Shown here one piece after another: positions 43,463 through 52,193 of a stretch of DNA of 64,000 bases. The position numbers and the translations under genes were made by a program. Origin of the DNA: Algoriphagus aestuariicola (GTDB lineage Bacteria; Bacteroidota; Bacteroidia; Cytophagales; Cyclobacteriaceae); contig NZ_JAFKCW010000006.1 in assembly GCF_017254835.1 (NCBI RefSeq), forward strand, positions 1 to 64,000, read 5' to 3'. How positions within the stretch are numbered: position 1 is the stretch's first letter; each line of letters begins with the position of its first letter. Under the pieces are notes generated by a model. It did not search any database and had not been told where the DNA came from. It worked only from the letters and a program-made list of their open reading frames with translations.

Positions 43463-43995
43463 TAGATTCTGTCTAAGTTCTTTTTTAATACTTGAAGTGC
43501 GGCCCTGACGCGGGACTTGACTGTACCCAAGGGAATGTCGAATTCCTCTGAGATCTCCGAGTGGGTGTATCCTTTGAAATAAATATACTCAATGATAAAT
43601 CGTTGGTCTTCGCTGAGATTGTCCATCAGTTCTTTCACGCCTATCGCCTCAATCGTTTCCATGGTTCCGGACTGGCTTTCGAGGCCATATACGAAATCAT
43701 CTATCGTGTTGGTCTTAGTGGATTGGGAGATTTCTTTGGATCTTAACTTGTCGATGGCTGCATTGCGGCAAATGTTGGACATCCAAGTGTACAGGCGTCC
43801 TTTAGACTCATCGTAGCTGTCGATTTTTCGAATGATTTTGATGAATGCATCGTGAAAAACCTCTTCGGCAATATCCGAATCGGAGACGATCCTGGAGATC
43901 ACCGCAAAGAGTGCTCTAGAATATTTTTCGTAGAGGTATTCGGTGGTTTTCCGGTCTTTGCCTCTTAGACCGGCAATGAGTTCATCTTCTTGCAA
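43462..43995 (-). CDS. RNA polymerase ECF sigma factor (SigK-like)
   Basis: A 177-residue sigma factor. Region 2 has YSRALFAVISRIVSDSDIAEEVFHDAFIKIIRKID and RLYTWMSNICRNAAIDKLRSKE; region 4 has YIYFKGYTHSEISEEFDIPLGTVKSRVRAALQVL. Partnered with an RskA-like anti-sigma as in SigK/RskA systems, which often respond to redox or envelope stress. Targets are unknown. Confidence 0.94.
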   Translation of the reverse strand: MQEDELIAGLRGKDRKTTEYLYEKYSRALFAVISRIVSDSDIAEEVFHDAFIKIIRKIDSYDESKGRLYTWMSNICRNAAIDKLRSKEISQSTKTNTIDDFVYGLESQSGTMETIEAIGVKELMDNLSEDQRFIIEYIYFKGYTHSEISEEFDIPLGTVKSRVRAALQVLKKNLDRI

Positions 43996-44033
43996 AAGTG
44001 GTTGGGTCGTAGTGGAATACTCCTAAAAGTAAA

Positions 44034-44063
44034 ACACCAGGCTCAATGTTTAAGCCTGGTGTC
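44034..44063 (-). terminator. Terminator of lpdA
   Basis: ACACCAGGCT / AGCCTGGTGT (10 pairs, 10-base loop) followed by TTTTACTTTT on the minus strand. Confidence 0.85.
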
Positions 44064-44086
44064 GGATTATTTTGAAAATATGTTTG

Positions 44087-45484
44087 TCAGAGGTGGATCA
44101 CCTCGTCGTAAGCTGCGGCGGCTGCCTCCATGATCGCTTCGGACATGGTGGGGTGGGGGTGGACGGTCTTGATCAGTTCGTGTCCGGTAGTTTCCAGCTT
44201 GCGGATGGCAACGATCTCTGCGATCATTTCGGTCACATTGGCACCGATCATGTGCGCTCCGAGCAGTTCTCCGTACTTCTTGTCAAATACCAGCTTCACA
44301 AAACCGTCTTTGGCACCGGCTGCGGAAGCTTTGCCGGAAGCGGAGAAAGGAAACTTGCCGATGCGGACTTCATAGCCAGCTTCTTTTGCCTTGGCTTCGG
44401 TGAAGCCCACGGAAGCGATCTCAGGGGAGCAGTAGGTACAGCCGGGAATATTGTTGTAGTCAAGTGGCTCGGGATGGTGTCCTGCGATTTTCTCCACGCA
44501 GATGATGCCTTCGGCAGATGCCACGTGTGCCAAGGCCGGGCCCGGAATCACGTCGCCGATTGCATAGTAGCCTGGCATGTTAGTCTTATAGTATTCGTCT
44601 ACTTTGATTTTTCCTTTGTCCACCAGGATACCAACATCTTCCAAGCCGATGTTTTCCAGGTTGGATACCACACCCGCAGCGGAAAGGACGATATCGCATT
44701 CCAGCGTCTCTTCGCCTTTGGCAGTTTTGACGGTGACTTTGCATCCCTTGCCTTTGGTGTCCACGGCGGTGACTTCTGAGGATGTCATGATCGTCATTCC
44801 CGATTTTTTGTAAAGTTTCTCCAAAGCCTTGGATACCTCCTCGTCCTCGACGGGAACTATTCTGTCCAAAAACTCCACGATCGTGACCTCGGTGCCTATC
44901 GAAGCATAGAAGTAAGCGAACTCGACTCCGATGGCGCCGGAACCCACTACGACCATTTTCTTTGGTTGCTTTTCCAGGGTCATGGCTTTGCGATAGCCGA
45001 TGATCTTGTCGTTGTCGATCTTCATCGACGGAAGTTCTCTGGATCTCGCACCGGTGGCTATGATGATGTTGTCGGCGGAGTAGACGGTTTTCTTGTCGTC
45101 TTTGTCGGTGACTTCGATTTTTTTGCCGGGCTGGACTTTACCCCAGCCGGAGAGGACTTCGATCTTGTTCTTTTTCATCAAAAAGGTCACGCCCTTGCTC
45201 ATCCCATCGGCCACGCCTCGGCTTCTTTTTACCATTCCGGTGAAATCCGCCTCCGCTCCTTTTACCGTGATGCCATAGTCTTTCGCATGGCTGATGTATT
45301 CAAATACCTGGGCGCTTTTCAGAAGGGCTTTGGTAGGGATACAGCCCCAGTTGAGACAGATGCCACCAAGCTCGGCAGCTTCCACGATGGCTGTTTTGAG
45401 ACCTAGTTGAGAGGCGCGGATGGCGGCTACGTACCCGCCTGGACCGCTACCCAGCACGATCAAGTCAAATTTTGTCGAAGACAT
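44087..45484 (-). CDS. lpdA: Dihydrolipoyl dehydrogenase
   Basis: A 465-residue flavoenzyme, the E3 of 2-oxo acid dehydrogenase complexes. FAD motif GSGPGGYVAAIRASQLG, the redox disulfide C43-x4-C48 in GGICLNWGCIPTK, the NAD motif VVGSGAIGVEFAYFY, and the C-terminal HPHPTMSEAIMEA with the catalytic His-Glu pair are all present. Length is normal. No E1 or E2 gene is adjacent. Confidence 0.97.
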   Translation of the reverse strand: MSSTKFDLIVLGSGPGGYVAAIRASQLGLKTAIVEAAELGGICLNWGCIPTKALLKSAQVFEYISHAKDYGITVKGAEADFTGMVKRSRGVADGMSKGVTFLMKKNKIEVLSGWGKVQPGKKIEVTDKDDKKTVYSADNIIIATGARSRELPSMKIDNDKIIGYRKAMTLEKQPKKMVVVGSGAIGVEFAYFYASIGTEVTIVEFLDRIVPVEDEEVSKALEKLYKKSGMTIMTSSEVTAVDTKGKGCKVTVKTAKGEETLECDIVLSAAGVVSNLENIGLEDVGILVDKGKIKVDEYYKTNMPGYYAIGDVIPGPALAHVASAEGIICVEKIAGHHPEPLDYNNIPGCTYCSPEIASVGFTEAKAKEAGYEVRIGKFPFSASGKASAAGAKDGFVKLVFDKKYGELLGAHMIGANVTEMIAEIVAIRKLETTGHELIKTVHPHPTMSEAIMEAAAAAYDEVIHL

Positions 45485-45776
45485 ATCTAAAATGGGTTTG
45501 ATTACGAATTGAAACTCTGCAAAAATAGGTCTTTTGGCTTCAGAAAAAAATCGCGTATAAGCGCTTGTGTTTCAGGGAAAATGGCGTTTTAATGTGGATT
45601 TGATGGGATCCAATGGACAATTTTGGGAATTTGAAAATGGGACATGGATTCGGTTATGAATTGTCAAAACTAGGAGTAATGGGTGGGTTTACAGACTGAG
45701 CATCGAGAACGCTCGGGCGGGGAATCGAAAGTTTGGGAGTTTTTTCTAATTTTGGCCAAACAAAATTTTATTCTTT

Positions 45777-46523
45777 ATGGGATTACTTTCAGGAAAAACC
45801 GCTCTGGTCACCGGAGCCTCCAAAGGCATCGGAAAAGCCATAGCTATCAAATATGCACAAGAAGGAGCAAACGTAGCTTTTACCTATCTCTCCAGTGTGG
45901 AAAAGGGACAGGCCCTGGAGGCTGAATTGGCTGCTTTTGGCATCAAAGCCAAGGGATATCGCTCGGATGCCTCTGACTTCAAGGCGGCTGAAGAATTGGT
46001 CAATGCAGTGGTGGCCGACTTTGGCACCTTGGATATTTTGGTGAACAACGCGGGGATCACCCGTGACAACCTGCTCATGAGGATGACCGAAGAGTCTTGG
46101 GACGAAATCATGAACATAAATCTGAAGTCCTGCTTCAACACTGTAAAGGCAGCCACCCGCACGATGATGAAGGCCAAGTCCGGCTCCATCATCAACATGA
46201 CCTCAGTCGTCGGAGCCAAAGGCAACGCGGGCCAGGCAAACTATGCGGCGTCAAAAGCTGGAATCATCGGCTTTACGAAGTCGGTTGCTTTAGAGCTGGG
46301 TTCAAGAAACATCCGCTGCAATGCGATCGCTCCGGGATTTATCGAAACCGAGATGACTGAAGTGTTGGATGAAAAAACCGTGCAGGGCTGGAGAGAAGCC
46401 ATTCCGATGAAGCGTGGAGGCAAGCCGGAAGAGATCGCAGATGCCTGTGTATTCCTCGGCTCGGATATGAGTACCTATGTTTCAGGCCAAGTGCTTCATG
46501 TCAATGGAGCGATGTATACCTAA
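45777..46523 (+). CDS. fabG: 3-oxoacyl-[acyl-carrier-protein] reductase
   Basis: A 248-residue short-chain dehydrogenase for fatty acid elongation. It shows TGASKGIGKAIAIKYAQEG, the NNAG motif, the catalytic serine in INMTSVVGAKGN, and YAASK (Y-x3-K) followed by the conserved IETEMTEVL segment. TAATTTTG at 45747-45754 matches the -7 consensus exactly and lies 23 bases before the start, so the leader is short. It appears monocistronic. Confidence 0.95.
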   Translation: MGLLSGKTALVTGASKGIGKAIAIKYAQEGANVAFTYLSSVEKGQALEAELAAFGIKAKGYRSDASDFKAAEELVNAVVADFGTLDILVNNAGITRDNLLMRMTEESWDEIMNINLKSCFNTVKAATRTMMKAKSGSIINMTSVVGAKGNAGQANYAASKAGIIGFTKSVALELGSRNIRCNAIAPGFIETEMTEVLDEKTVQGWREAIPMKRGGKPEEIADACVFLGSDMSTYVSGQVLHVNGAMYT

Positions 46524-46623
46524 CATTTGTAGTCTCTTTGACTTCGAAAGTCTAGAGGTAAAGATTCTTAATCCTCAAGGTCTTAGGATTGCCTCATGAA
46601 GTCGATAAGAGCCTCGAAAGACT

Positions 46624-46654
46624 TAGCCCTTTGAATTTGCGTTCAAAGGGCTTA
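46624..46654 (+). terminator. Terminator downstream of fabG
   Basis: AGCCCTTTGAA / TTCAAAGGGCT (11 pairs, 7-base loop) followed by TATTTATT, about 100 bases beyond fabG. Confidence 0.7.
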
Positions 46655-46659
46655 TTTAT

Positions 46660-46702
46660 TGTAAAGCGAAATAAGTTAGGATTTTGGCTTTTTCGCTTTA
46701 CA
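46660..46702. repeat. Twelve-base inverted repeat
   Basis: TGTAAAGCGAAA at 46660-46671 and TTTCGCTTTACA at 46691-46702 are perfect complements around a 19-base loop. It lies just after the fabG terminator. The rest of 46703-46863 holds no gene that I can support. Confidence 0.75.
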
Positions 46703-46863
46703 GCTGTTAATTCCACCGAATCACTGCAAAACCTAGTCGCGCATCAATTTGGATGGCTTGATCAAGAGAAGTTTGGGGCTGCTGATCGGAACCGGGGAGT
46801 CGGCGTAACGGAAGTAACGGCTTCGGGATAGGGCGGGCTGGTGGTTTTTCCAACGGCATTTTT

Positions 46864-47292
46864 TTATATCCCCAAAGTCATCAGATGTTTTACGTCATGA
46901 TAGGTCAAGGTTGCTCTTATGCATTCCTTTAATTCTTGTACAGATATTTTTTCACTTAGCTGAAATACGATTGCCCGATTTCCTTCGTACTGAAATTTTT
47001 GGTCAAACACCATTCTAAAGGTGTTCACCAATCTGCTCGTGCACTGGAAATACAATGCTACTTGGTCTGGTGCTCTTGCTTTCCAATCCATTCGCAAAGT
47101 ACTCCCATGTTTGGTAACGAAGCTCGGTTCACCCCATTTTAAGGTTACCTCCATTTCGTCGATACCTTCCGTTTCCTCAGCTGTTTCTATCACCACGCCT
47201 TTTAGGAACTCCATTTTGTTCCGAACAGAGTCTGGGTAATTTGCAAAAACTTCAATGACTTTAGGATTTACCTTCAATGCTAATTTTCCCAT
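46864..47292 (-). CDS. DUF1801 (YdhG-like) domain protein
   Basis: A 142-residue protein of the YjbR/CyaY-like DUF1801 group, recognised by the N-terminal VFANYPDSVRNKMEFLKGVV, the central ALKWGEPSF-like VTLKWGEPSFVTKHGSTLRMDWK and the closing RATLTYHDVKHL. The fold binds small ligands or protein partners; function is not known. It shares strand with the cupin gene but has its own 56-base gap. Confidence 0.8.
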   Translation of the reverse strand: MGKLALKVNPKVIEVFANYPDSVRNKMEFLKGVVIETAEETEGIDEMEVTLKWGEPSFVTKHGSTLRMDWKARAPDQVALYFQCTSRLVNTFRMVFDQKFQYEGNRAIVFQLSEKISVQELKECIRATLTYHDVKHLMTLGI

Positions 47293-47347
47293 AACTTGTC
47301 CTTTTGTAGTTAAATAAATCCCGGCGTCGGTACCTCGGGCAAGAAAA

Positions 47348-47722
47348 TTAAATCCATCCTAATTCTTTGACAGTCATCTCAGTTTCGACCTTACCTGTGT
47401 GCAGCGTTGCTTTGGGTTCAAAGAGTAGATTAAACACAATTTCTCCATTTGTATGTGGCCTGTGCTCGACCCCTTTAGGAACGATAAGAATTTCCCCTTC
47501 TTTGACTTCTACGGTTCGTCCATCCCGAAAGTCCATCAGTAGCGTACCCTTAAATACCATAAACAGTTCGTCTTCATTTTCATGACTATGCCAGACAAAG
47601 TCGTCTTTTAGCTTACAAAGCTTCACATATTGCCCGTTGAGTTCTCCGATAATATGAGGTGTCCATTGCTTTTCAAACAATGAAAACTTTTCCAAGATGT
47701 TGATAGAATTGATTTCTTGCAT
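47348..47722 (-). CDS. Cupin domain protein
   Basis: A 124-residue single-domain cupin. The first motif is FVWHSHENEDELFMVFKGTLLMDF with two histidines and the glutamate of a metal site, the second GEILIVPKGVEHRPHTNGEIVFNLLF with H. Metal binding is therefore likely. Proteins of this kind are small dioxygenases, isomerases or binding proteins; the substrate cannot be named. Confidence 0.88.
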   Translation of the reverse strand: MQEINSINILEKFSLFEKQWTPHIIGELNGQYVKLCKLKDDFVWHSHENEDELFMVFKGTLLMDFRDGRTVEVKEGEILIVPKGVEHRPHTNGEIVFNLLFEPKATLHTGKVETEMTVKELGWI

Positions 47723-48161
47723 TTTTTTAGATTTTTGTGATTGTATTTAGCAAAGTGATGTTTCCTGATTAAATTAAAAGGTCTCTTTTTTAATACTCGT
47801 CACCGCTGCGAAAAGGGCAGCAACAACTCCTTGATCCTAAACAGGTGCCACTCCCCGAAAATACGTAATTAGGTCCAAGGTCGTGGCGTAGGGATTTGGC
47901 TTTTTCGGATTGTTAAAAGAATTCCAATTTTTAAGAAAATTCTGCAGTGCTGGACCTGCGGCATTCGACTGGTCGGAGAATAGGGCCTTATCAACTCGGA
48001 AATCAAGAAAAAAAGAAGATCCTCTGACAAGATTTTCAAAACAGCTTTTCCTCTTCCTGGAGAATCAAAGTTTTATCAGTAATTCCCTTCCCTTCAATCC
48101 AGTTGATCCCAAGGAAAATGCTTCCGTCAGAATTTTTGGGAAACTTACTAGAGAAGTATAA
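47723..48161. other. Intergenic region; no gene seen
   Basis: About 440 bases between the cupin gene start and the pruA terminator. An open frame of 83 codons at 47910-48161 on the plus strand has no recognisable family, no start context and an unusual composition, and I do not call it. Confidence 0.5.
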
Positions 48162-48188
48162 AAAAGCCCCGAAAATATCCGGGGCTCT
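48162..48188. terminator. Terminator of pruA
   Basis: AAAGCCCCG / CGGGGCTCTT around AAAATATC with a T tract on the minus strand, 25-50 bases beyond the pruA stop. Confidence 0.8.
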
Positions 48189-48211
48189 TGAAAGTTGAAA
48201 TTGATCCATAT

Positions 48212-49846
48212 TTAGTCATTCCCCAAAAACGGATATCTGTAGTCTTTTGGAGAAACAAAGGTCTCCTTGATCGTGCGTGGAGAAACCCAGCGAAGCAGGT
48301 TAATCATGGAGCCGGCTTTGTCGTTGGTGCCGGAAGCCCTGGCGCCGCCGAATGGCTGCTGCCCAACGACCGCGCCGGTTGGCTTGTCATTGATATAAAA
48401 GTTGCCGGCGGCGTTGCGAAGTTTTTGAGTTGCCAGCTCGATCGCGTAGCGATCCTGGGAGAAAACCGCGCCGGTCAAGGCATATGGGGAAGTCTGGTCC
48501 ACCAATTCCAGGACTGTCTCAAAGTGCTCTGCATTGTACACGTAGATGGTCAGCACTGGTCCAAAGATCTCCTCGCACATCGTGGTGTACATCGGATCTT
48601 GGGTCAGGATGACGGTTGGTTCGATAAAGTAGCCTTTGGACTTGTCATAGTTGCCACCGGCGATGATTTCCACTCCAGGAGTTGCTTTGGCATTGTCGAT
48701 GTACTTGGCGATTTTGTCAAAGGCCTTCTCGTCGATCACCGCATTGATAAAGTTGGTGAAGTCTTCTGTGCCACCCATTTTCATCGCGGCAAGATCTTCT
48801 TGCACATAATTTTTCACATCTTCCCAGATATTGGAAGGGATATATGCGCGGGAAGCAGCAGAACATTTCTGGCCTTGGAATTCGAATGCTCCTCTGACCA
48901 GACCTACCGCCACTGCTTTGGGATCGGCGGATTTGTGGGCAAGGACAAAGTCCTTTCCTCCGGTTTCCCCGACGATTCTTGGATAAGACTTGTAAGTGTT
49001 GATGTTTTCTCCGATGGTTTTCCAGATATGTTGGAATACCCCGGTTGACCCGGTGAAGTGAATCCCGGCAAAGTCCGGATGCTTGAAGATGATGTCACCG
49101 GCAGTCGGGCCGTCCACGTAGATCAGGTTGATCACGCCATCGGGCACGCCCGCTTCCCGGAATACTTCCATCAGTACATTGGCTGAGTAGATCTGGGTGT
49201 AGGCGGGCTTCCATACGACGGTGTTTCCCATCATGGCCGGAGCTGTCGGCAGGTTTCCGGCGATTGCGGTGAAGTTGAACGGTGTCAGTGCAAATACAAA
49301 GCCCTCGAGCGGTCGCTGCTCTACCCTGTTCCATACGCCGCCTCCGGAGACTGGGGGCTGCTGCGCGTAGATTTCGGTCATATACTTCACATTGAAGCGG
49401 AGGAAGTCGATGATTTCGCAGGCTGAGTCGATCTCGGCTTGGAAGGCGTTTTTGGACTGGCCCAGCATGGTGGCCGCGTTTAGTTTTGCACGGTAGGGGC
49501 CCGCAATAAGGTCGGCGGCTTTTAGGAAAATGGCTGCCCTCTGTTCCCATTCAAGGCTTTCCCAAGCTTCTTTTGCTCCCAAAGCCGCATTGATTGCCTG
49601 CTCAACGTGTCCGGCATCTCCTTCGTGAAAATGTCCCAAGATATGCTGGTGGTCATGAGGAGGAGTCATCGGATGGGTGTTTCCAGTTCTGACTTCCTCG
49701 CTGCCAATGTACATCGGTACATCAATTTGCTGGGATCGGAGTTCAGCAAGCATGGCTTGAAGTTCTTTTCTTTCCGGACTGCCCGGGGCATATGACTTGA
49801 TGGGCTCGTTGATAGGAGCCGGCACGTTGAAAAATCCCTTTAACAT
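48212..49846 (-). CDS. pruA: L-glutamate gamma-semialdehyde dehydrogenase (P5C dehydrogenase)
   Basis: A 544-residue aldehyde dehydrogenase of the stand-alone P5CDH type that oxidises glutamate semialdehyde to glutamate in proline and ornithine breakdown. The catalytic cysteine is C328 in FEFQGQKCSAASRAY and the general base E294 in VGETGGKDFV. NAD site residues lie in LTPFNFTAIAGNLPTAPAMMGNTVVWKPA. The C-terminal AVVGQQPFGGARASGTNDKAG is typical. No proline dehydrogenase gene is adjacent; rocD supplies its substrate from ornithine. Confidence 0.96.
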   Translation of the reverse strand: MLKGFFNVPAPINEPIKSYAPGSPERKELQAMLAELRSQQIDVPMYIGSEEVRTGNTHPMTPPHDHQHILGHFHEGDAGHVEQAINAALGAKEAWESLEWEQRAAIFLKAADLIAGPYRAKLNAATMLGQSKNAFQAEIDSACEIIDFLRFNVKYMTEIYAQQPPVSGGGVWNRVEQRPLEGFVFALTPFNFTAIAGNLPTAPAMMGNTVVWKPAYTQIYSANVLMEVFREAGVPDGVINLIYVDGPTAGDIIFKHPDFAGIHFTGSTGVFQHIWKTIGENINTYKSYPRIVGETGGKDFVLAHKSADPKAVAVGLVRGAFEFQGQKCSAASRAYIPSNIWEDVKNYVQEDLAAMKMGGTEDFTNFINAVIDEKAFDKIAKYIDNAKATPGVEIIAGGNYDKSKGYFIEPTVILTQDPMYTTMCEEIFGPVLTIYVYNAEHFETVLELVDQTSPYALTGAVFSQDRYAIELATQKLRNAAGNFYINDKPTGAVVGQQPFGGARASGTNDKAGSMINLLRWVSPRTIKETFVSPKDYRYPFLGND

Positions 49847-49917
49847 ACTATTTGGAGTTTATTTGGTTTCTGAAGGCGCAAAGATAAGCCTTCGTCGTCG
49901 AAAGGACAGGCTTTCGG

Positions 49918-50613
49918 CTACAAAAGGTCTTCGAGGTCCTTTAGGTGACGGATTTCGAAAGTAGGCTGGAGCAGGATGCCCTTTCCCTCTGGATTGAAAA
50001 AAACCTGATCTATCCCCGCCCTCTGCGCACCCAGGATATCCGAGTCCGGGTTGTCGCCAATCATCAGGCAAGCATTTGGCCCGGTGTTCAGCTGATCCAT
50101 GGCATATTTGAAGATCCTTGGATCGGGCTTTTTGTGTCCCGTGGTCTCAGAAGTAACGACCAGCTCAAAAAATCCATCCAGTCCGGCCGACTTCATTTTT
50201 TTGTCCTGCGACTCATTGAAGCCGTTGGTGATGACGTGGATGTGGTACTTGGTTCTCAGGTACGTGAGGATCTCTTTGGCATGAGGGAAGACATGGGGTT
50301 TGGCAGAGGTCCTATTCATGAAGTCCTCTTCAAAATCCAGGGGGATCGCTTCGGATTTCCCTCCTGCGTGCGAGAAAATCCTCGGGAACCGTTCCTTCCT
50401 GAGGTTGTGTTTGTCGATTTTTCCGACGTTGTACCAATCCCACAGCTGGAAGTTCACATGGTGGAAGGATTGGAAGAATATTTCAAAGGTGGGGATGCCC
50501 AAATTCACCAACCCATAAATGTGGTAAAGCTCGGAAAGCGACTCGGATACATTTCGATCATAGTCCCAAAGCGTATGGTCCAGATCAAAGAAAATATGTT
50601 GATAGGTTTTCAA
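49918..50613 (-). CDS. yjjG: YjjG-type HAD nucleotidase
   Basis: A 231-residue HAD phosphatase of the YjjG (noncanonical pyrimidine nucleotidase) family. Motif I is FFDLDHTLWDYDRN (about 8-21) where the second aspartate is part of the family pattern. Motif II VITNGF, motif III KKPDPRIF and motif IV CLMIGDNPDSDILGAQRAGI are present. It removes phosphate from modified nucleotides. It lies 6 bases downstream of the ArsR-type regulator gene, with which it is co-transcribed, a common pair in Bacteroidota. Confidence 0.9.
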   Translation of the reverse strand: MKTYQHIFFDLDHTLWDYDRNVSESLSELYHIYGLVNLGIPTFEIFFQSFHHVNFQLWDWYNVGKIDKHNLRKERFPRIFSHAGGKSEAIPLDFEEDFMNRTSAKPHVFPHAKEILTYLRTKYHIHVITNGFNESQDKKMKSAGLDGFFELVVTSETTGHKKPDPRIFKYAMDQLNTGPNACLMIGDNPDSDILGAQRAGIDQVFFNPEGKGILLQPTFEIRHLKDLEDLL

Positions 50614-50619
50614 GGGAAA

Positions 50620-51003
50620 TCAGCGCCGATATTGGTTGTTTTGGATTTTGTTGATCGCCAGCTCGCGGTTGGACTTTAGGATCTCGTAGGTTTCCTGGTC
50701 CTTGATGAGACTGGGGTCTTTTTGGATAAACTTAAAAATCTGCATAATGATTTCGAGATATTCCTCCAGGATATAGTAAAACATCCATTGGTCGACCCGG
50801 CGGCTTCCTAGAAGTCCGGCGTTTTTTAGCATGATGAGATGCCGGCTGGTTTTGGTCTGTGTGAAGTCCAAGATGTGCTCCAGATCGGATATGCTCAATT
50901 CCTTGTTCAACATAAGCAGATGGATGATTCTCACTCTGGGCTCTTCTGAAAGAGCCTTAAAAATTCGCAATCCATAGTTTAAACTGATATTTTTGAGTCT
51001 CAT
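50620..51003 (-). CDS. ArsR-type winged-helix regulator
   Basis: A 127-residue winged-helix protein. The HTH core is RIFKALSEEPRVRIIHLLMLNKELSISDLEHILDFTQTKTSRHLIMLKNAGLLGSRR. No CVC metal-binding box or other clear cysteine site is present, so it is unlikely to be a metal sensor of the classical kind. The C-terminal tail is helical and basic. It heads the unit with yjjG; its targets are unknown. Confidence 0.85.
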   Translation of the reverse strand: MRLKNISLNYGLRIFKALSEEPRVRIIHLLMLNKELSISDLEHILDFTQTKTSRHLIMLKNAGLLGSRRVDQWMFYYILEEYLEIIMQIFKFIQKDPSLIKDQETYEILKSNRELAINKIQNNQYRR

Positions 51004-51105
51004 TTGTAAGTTTTAACTTATAAACAGGAGTGAAAACAAAATTTCAACCGAAATTAGGCTAAAATCGCATCGGCATTCTAGGTGCCCTCAACAGACCCAA
51101 TATTC

Positions 51106-51753
51106 GTGAAAATTACGCAGCTTCTTCCTTTTGTTCTGATTTTGGCTTTCGGAGTTTTTCTATTGCCTTCCCAGTCTCTAGCGCAGGATCAGCAGGAGAA
51201 GAAAGTCATCCAGCTCTCCGGAATTATCCTCAATGCGGACAGTACCGATGCCGTGCCTGGCGTAAATATCTATGTTCCTAAAAAGGGAAGGGGGACTTCA
51301 AGCGGTCGTTTCGGGTATTTTTCCATGCCAGTTTTGGAAGGGGATAGCGTGGTGTTCACTTTTATCGGTCTGAAAAAACAGACCTTCAAAGTGCCCGACA
51401 AGGTGGAAAACGACCGCATCAGCCTCATTTTGACGATGGAAGTTGATGAAATCGCCCTTGCGGAGATTGAGGTCATGCCTTATCCCACAGAGGAAGAGTT
51501 CAAAAGGGCTGTCATCGCGATGAATGTCGTAGACCCTATGTCGATCAGCCGGGCCAATATGAGTCCAGAGATGCTGCTGCGTTGGGCGGAGTCGATGCCG
51601 GCCTCCGGCGGGGAAAACTTCCGCTATTTCCAACAGGGGCAGATGCTTCAAAACCAGGATCTCTATGGGCCTCGACCGCTCCGTATCCTCGACCCTTTTG
51701 CCTGGTCGCAATTTATCCGATCCATCAAGCGCGGGGACCTGAAAAGCAAATAA
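51106..51753 (+). CDS. Secreted carboxypeptidase-like regulatory domain protein
   Basis: From a GTG start at 51106 (MKITQLLPFVLILAFGVFLL) it encodes 215 residues with a signal peptide to about residue 27. A CarboxypepD_reg-like beta sandwich follows at about 35-120 (LSGIILNADSTDAVPGVNIYV, GTSSGRFGYFSMPVLEGDSVVF). The rest is unassigned and contains MSPEMLLRWAESMP. In Bacteroidota this domain usually opens TonB-dependent transporters, but no receptor follows here. An in-frame GTG at 51082 is less likely, as it would place charged residues before the signal. Confidence 0.75.
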   Translation: MKITQLLPFVLILAFGVFLLPSQSLAQDQQEKKVIQLSGIILNADSTDAVPGVNIYVPKKGRGTSSGRFGYFSMPVLEGDSVVFTFIGLKKQTFKVPDKVENDRISLILTMEVDEIALAEIEVMPYPTEEEFKRAVIAMNVVDPMSISRANMSPEMLLRWAESMPASGGENFRYFQQGQMLQNQDLYGPRPLRILDPFAWSQFIRSIKRGDLKSK

Positions 51754-51878
51754 TTATCTCAAGCGGGGGTAGCTTTGTCCATTCCTGAAATAAATCCTAG
51801 GCAAACATTTGGTGGGATTTATTTAAAAGAATATCTTTGTGCCTCATTTCGAAAAGGCAATAGAAAACTAGCTATATC

Positions 51879-52124
51879 ATGAAAAAAGATATTCATCCAA
51901 ATTACAGAGACGTAGTGTTCTACGATACCTCCAGCGAGTTTAAGTTTTTGACCAAGTCTACTATTGAGACTAGCGAAACAATCGAGTGGACCGACGGCAA
52001 TACTTATCCGGTTTACAAAATCGAAGTAAGCTCTGAGTCCCACCCATTCTACACCGGCAAGAAGATGCTTCTCGATACTGCTGGTAGAGTGGAGAAATTC
52101 AACAAAAGATACGCGAAGAAGTAA
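51879..52124 (+). CDS. rpmE2: 50S ribosomal protein L31, type B
   Basis: An 81-residue L31 of the zinc-free type B: it starts [20 protein letters not shown] and has [25 protein letters not shown], with no cysteine. In many bacteria this form replaces the zinc-binding L31 when zinc is low, but in Bacteroidota it is usually the only one. A strong terminator follows. Confidence 0.97.
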   Translation: MKKDIHPNYRDVVFYDTSSEFKFLTKSTIETSETIEWTDGNTYPVYKIEVSSESHPFYTGKKMLLDTAGRVEKFNKRYAKK

Positions 52125-52143
52125 TTCTGAGCGGCGATCGCCG

Positions 52144-52182
52144 AAAAAGTCTCCCGGGGCATGGATTCCGGGAGACTTTTTT
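52144..52182 (+). terminator. Terminator of rpmE2
   Basis: AAAAAGTCTCCCGG / CCGGGAGACTTTTTT, a stem of 14 pairs with a GGCATGGATT-type loop, followed by TTATTTTT. It ends 12 bases before the next start. Confidence 0.9.
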
Positions 52183-52193
52183 ATTTTTGCCCT

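Noticed and set aside
47910-48161. Plus-strand open frame of 83 codons
   Set aside because: Random composition, no signal, no neighbour link, and it runs up to the pruA terminator.
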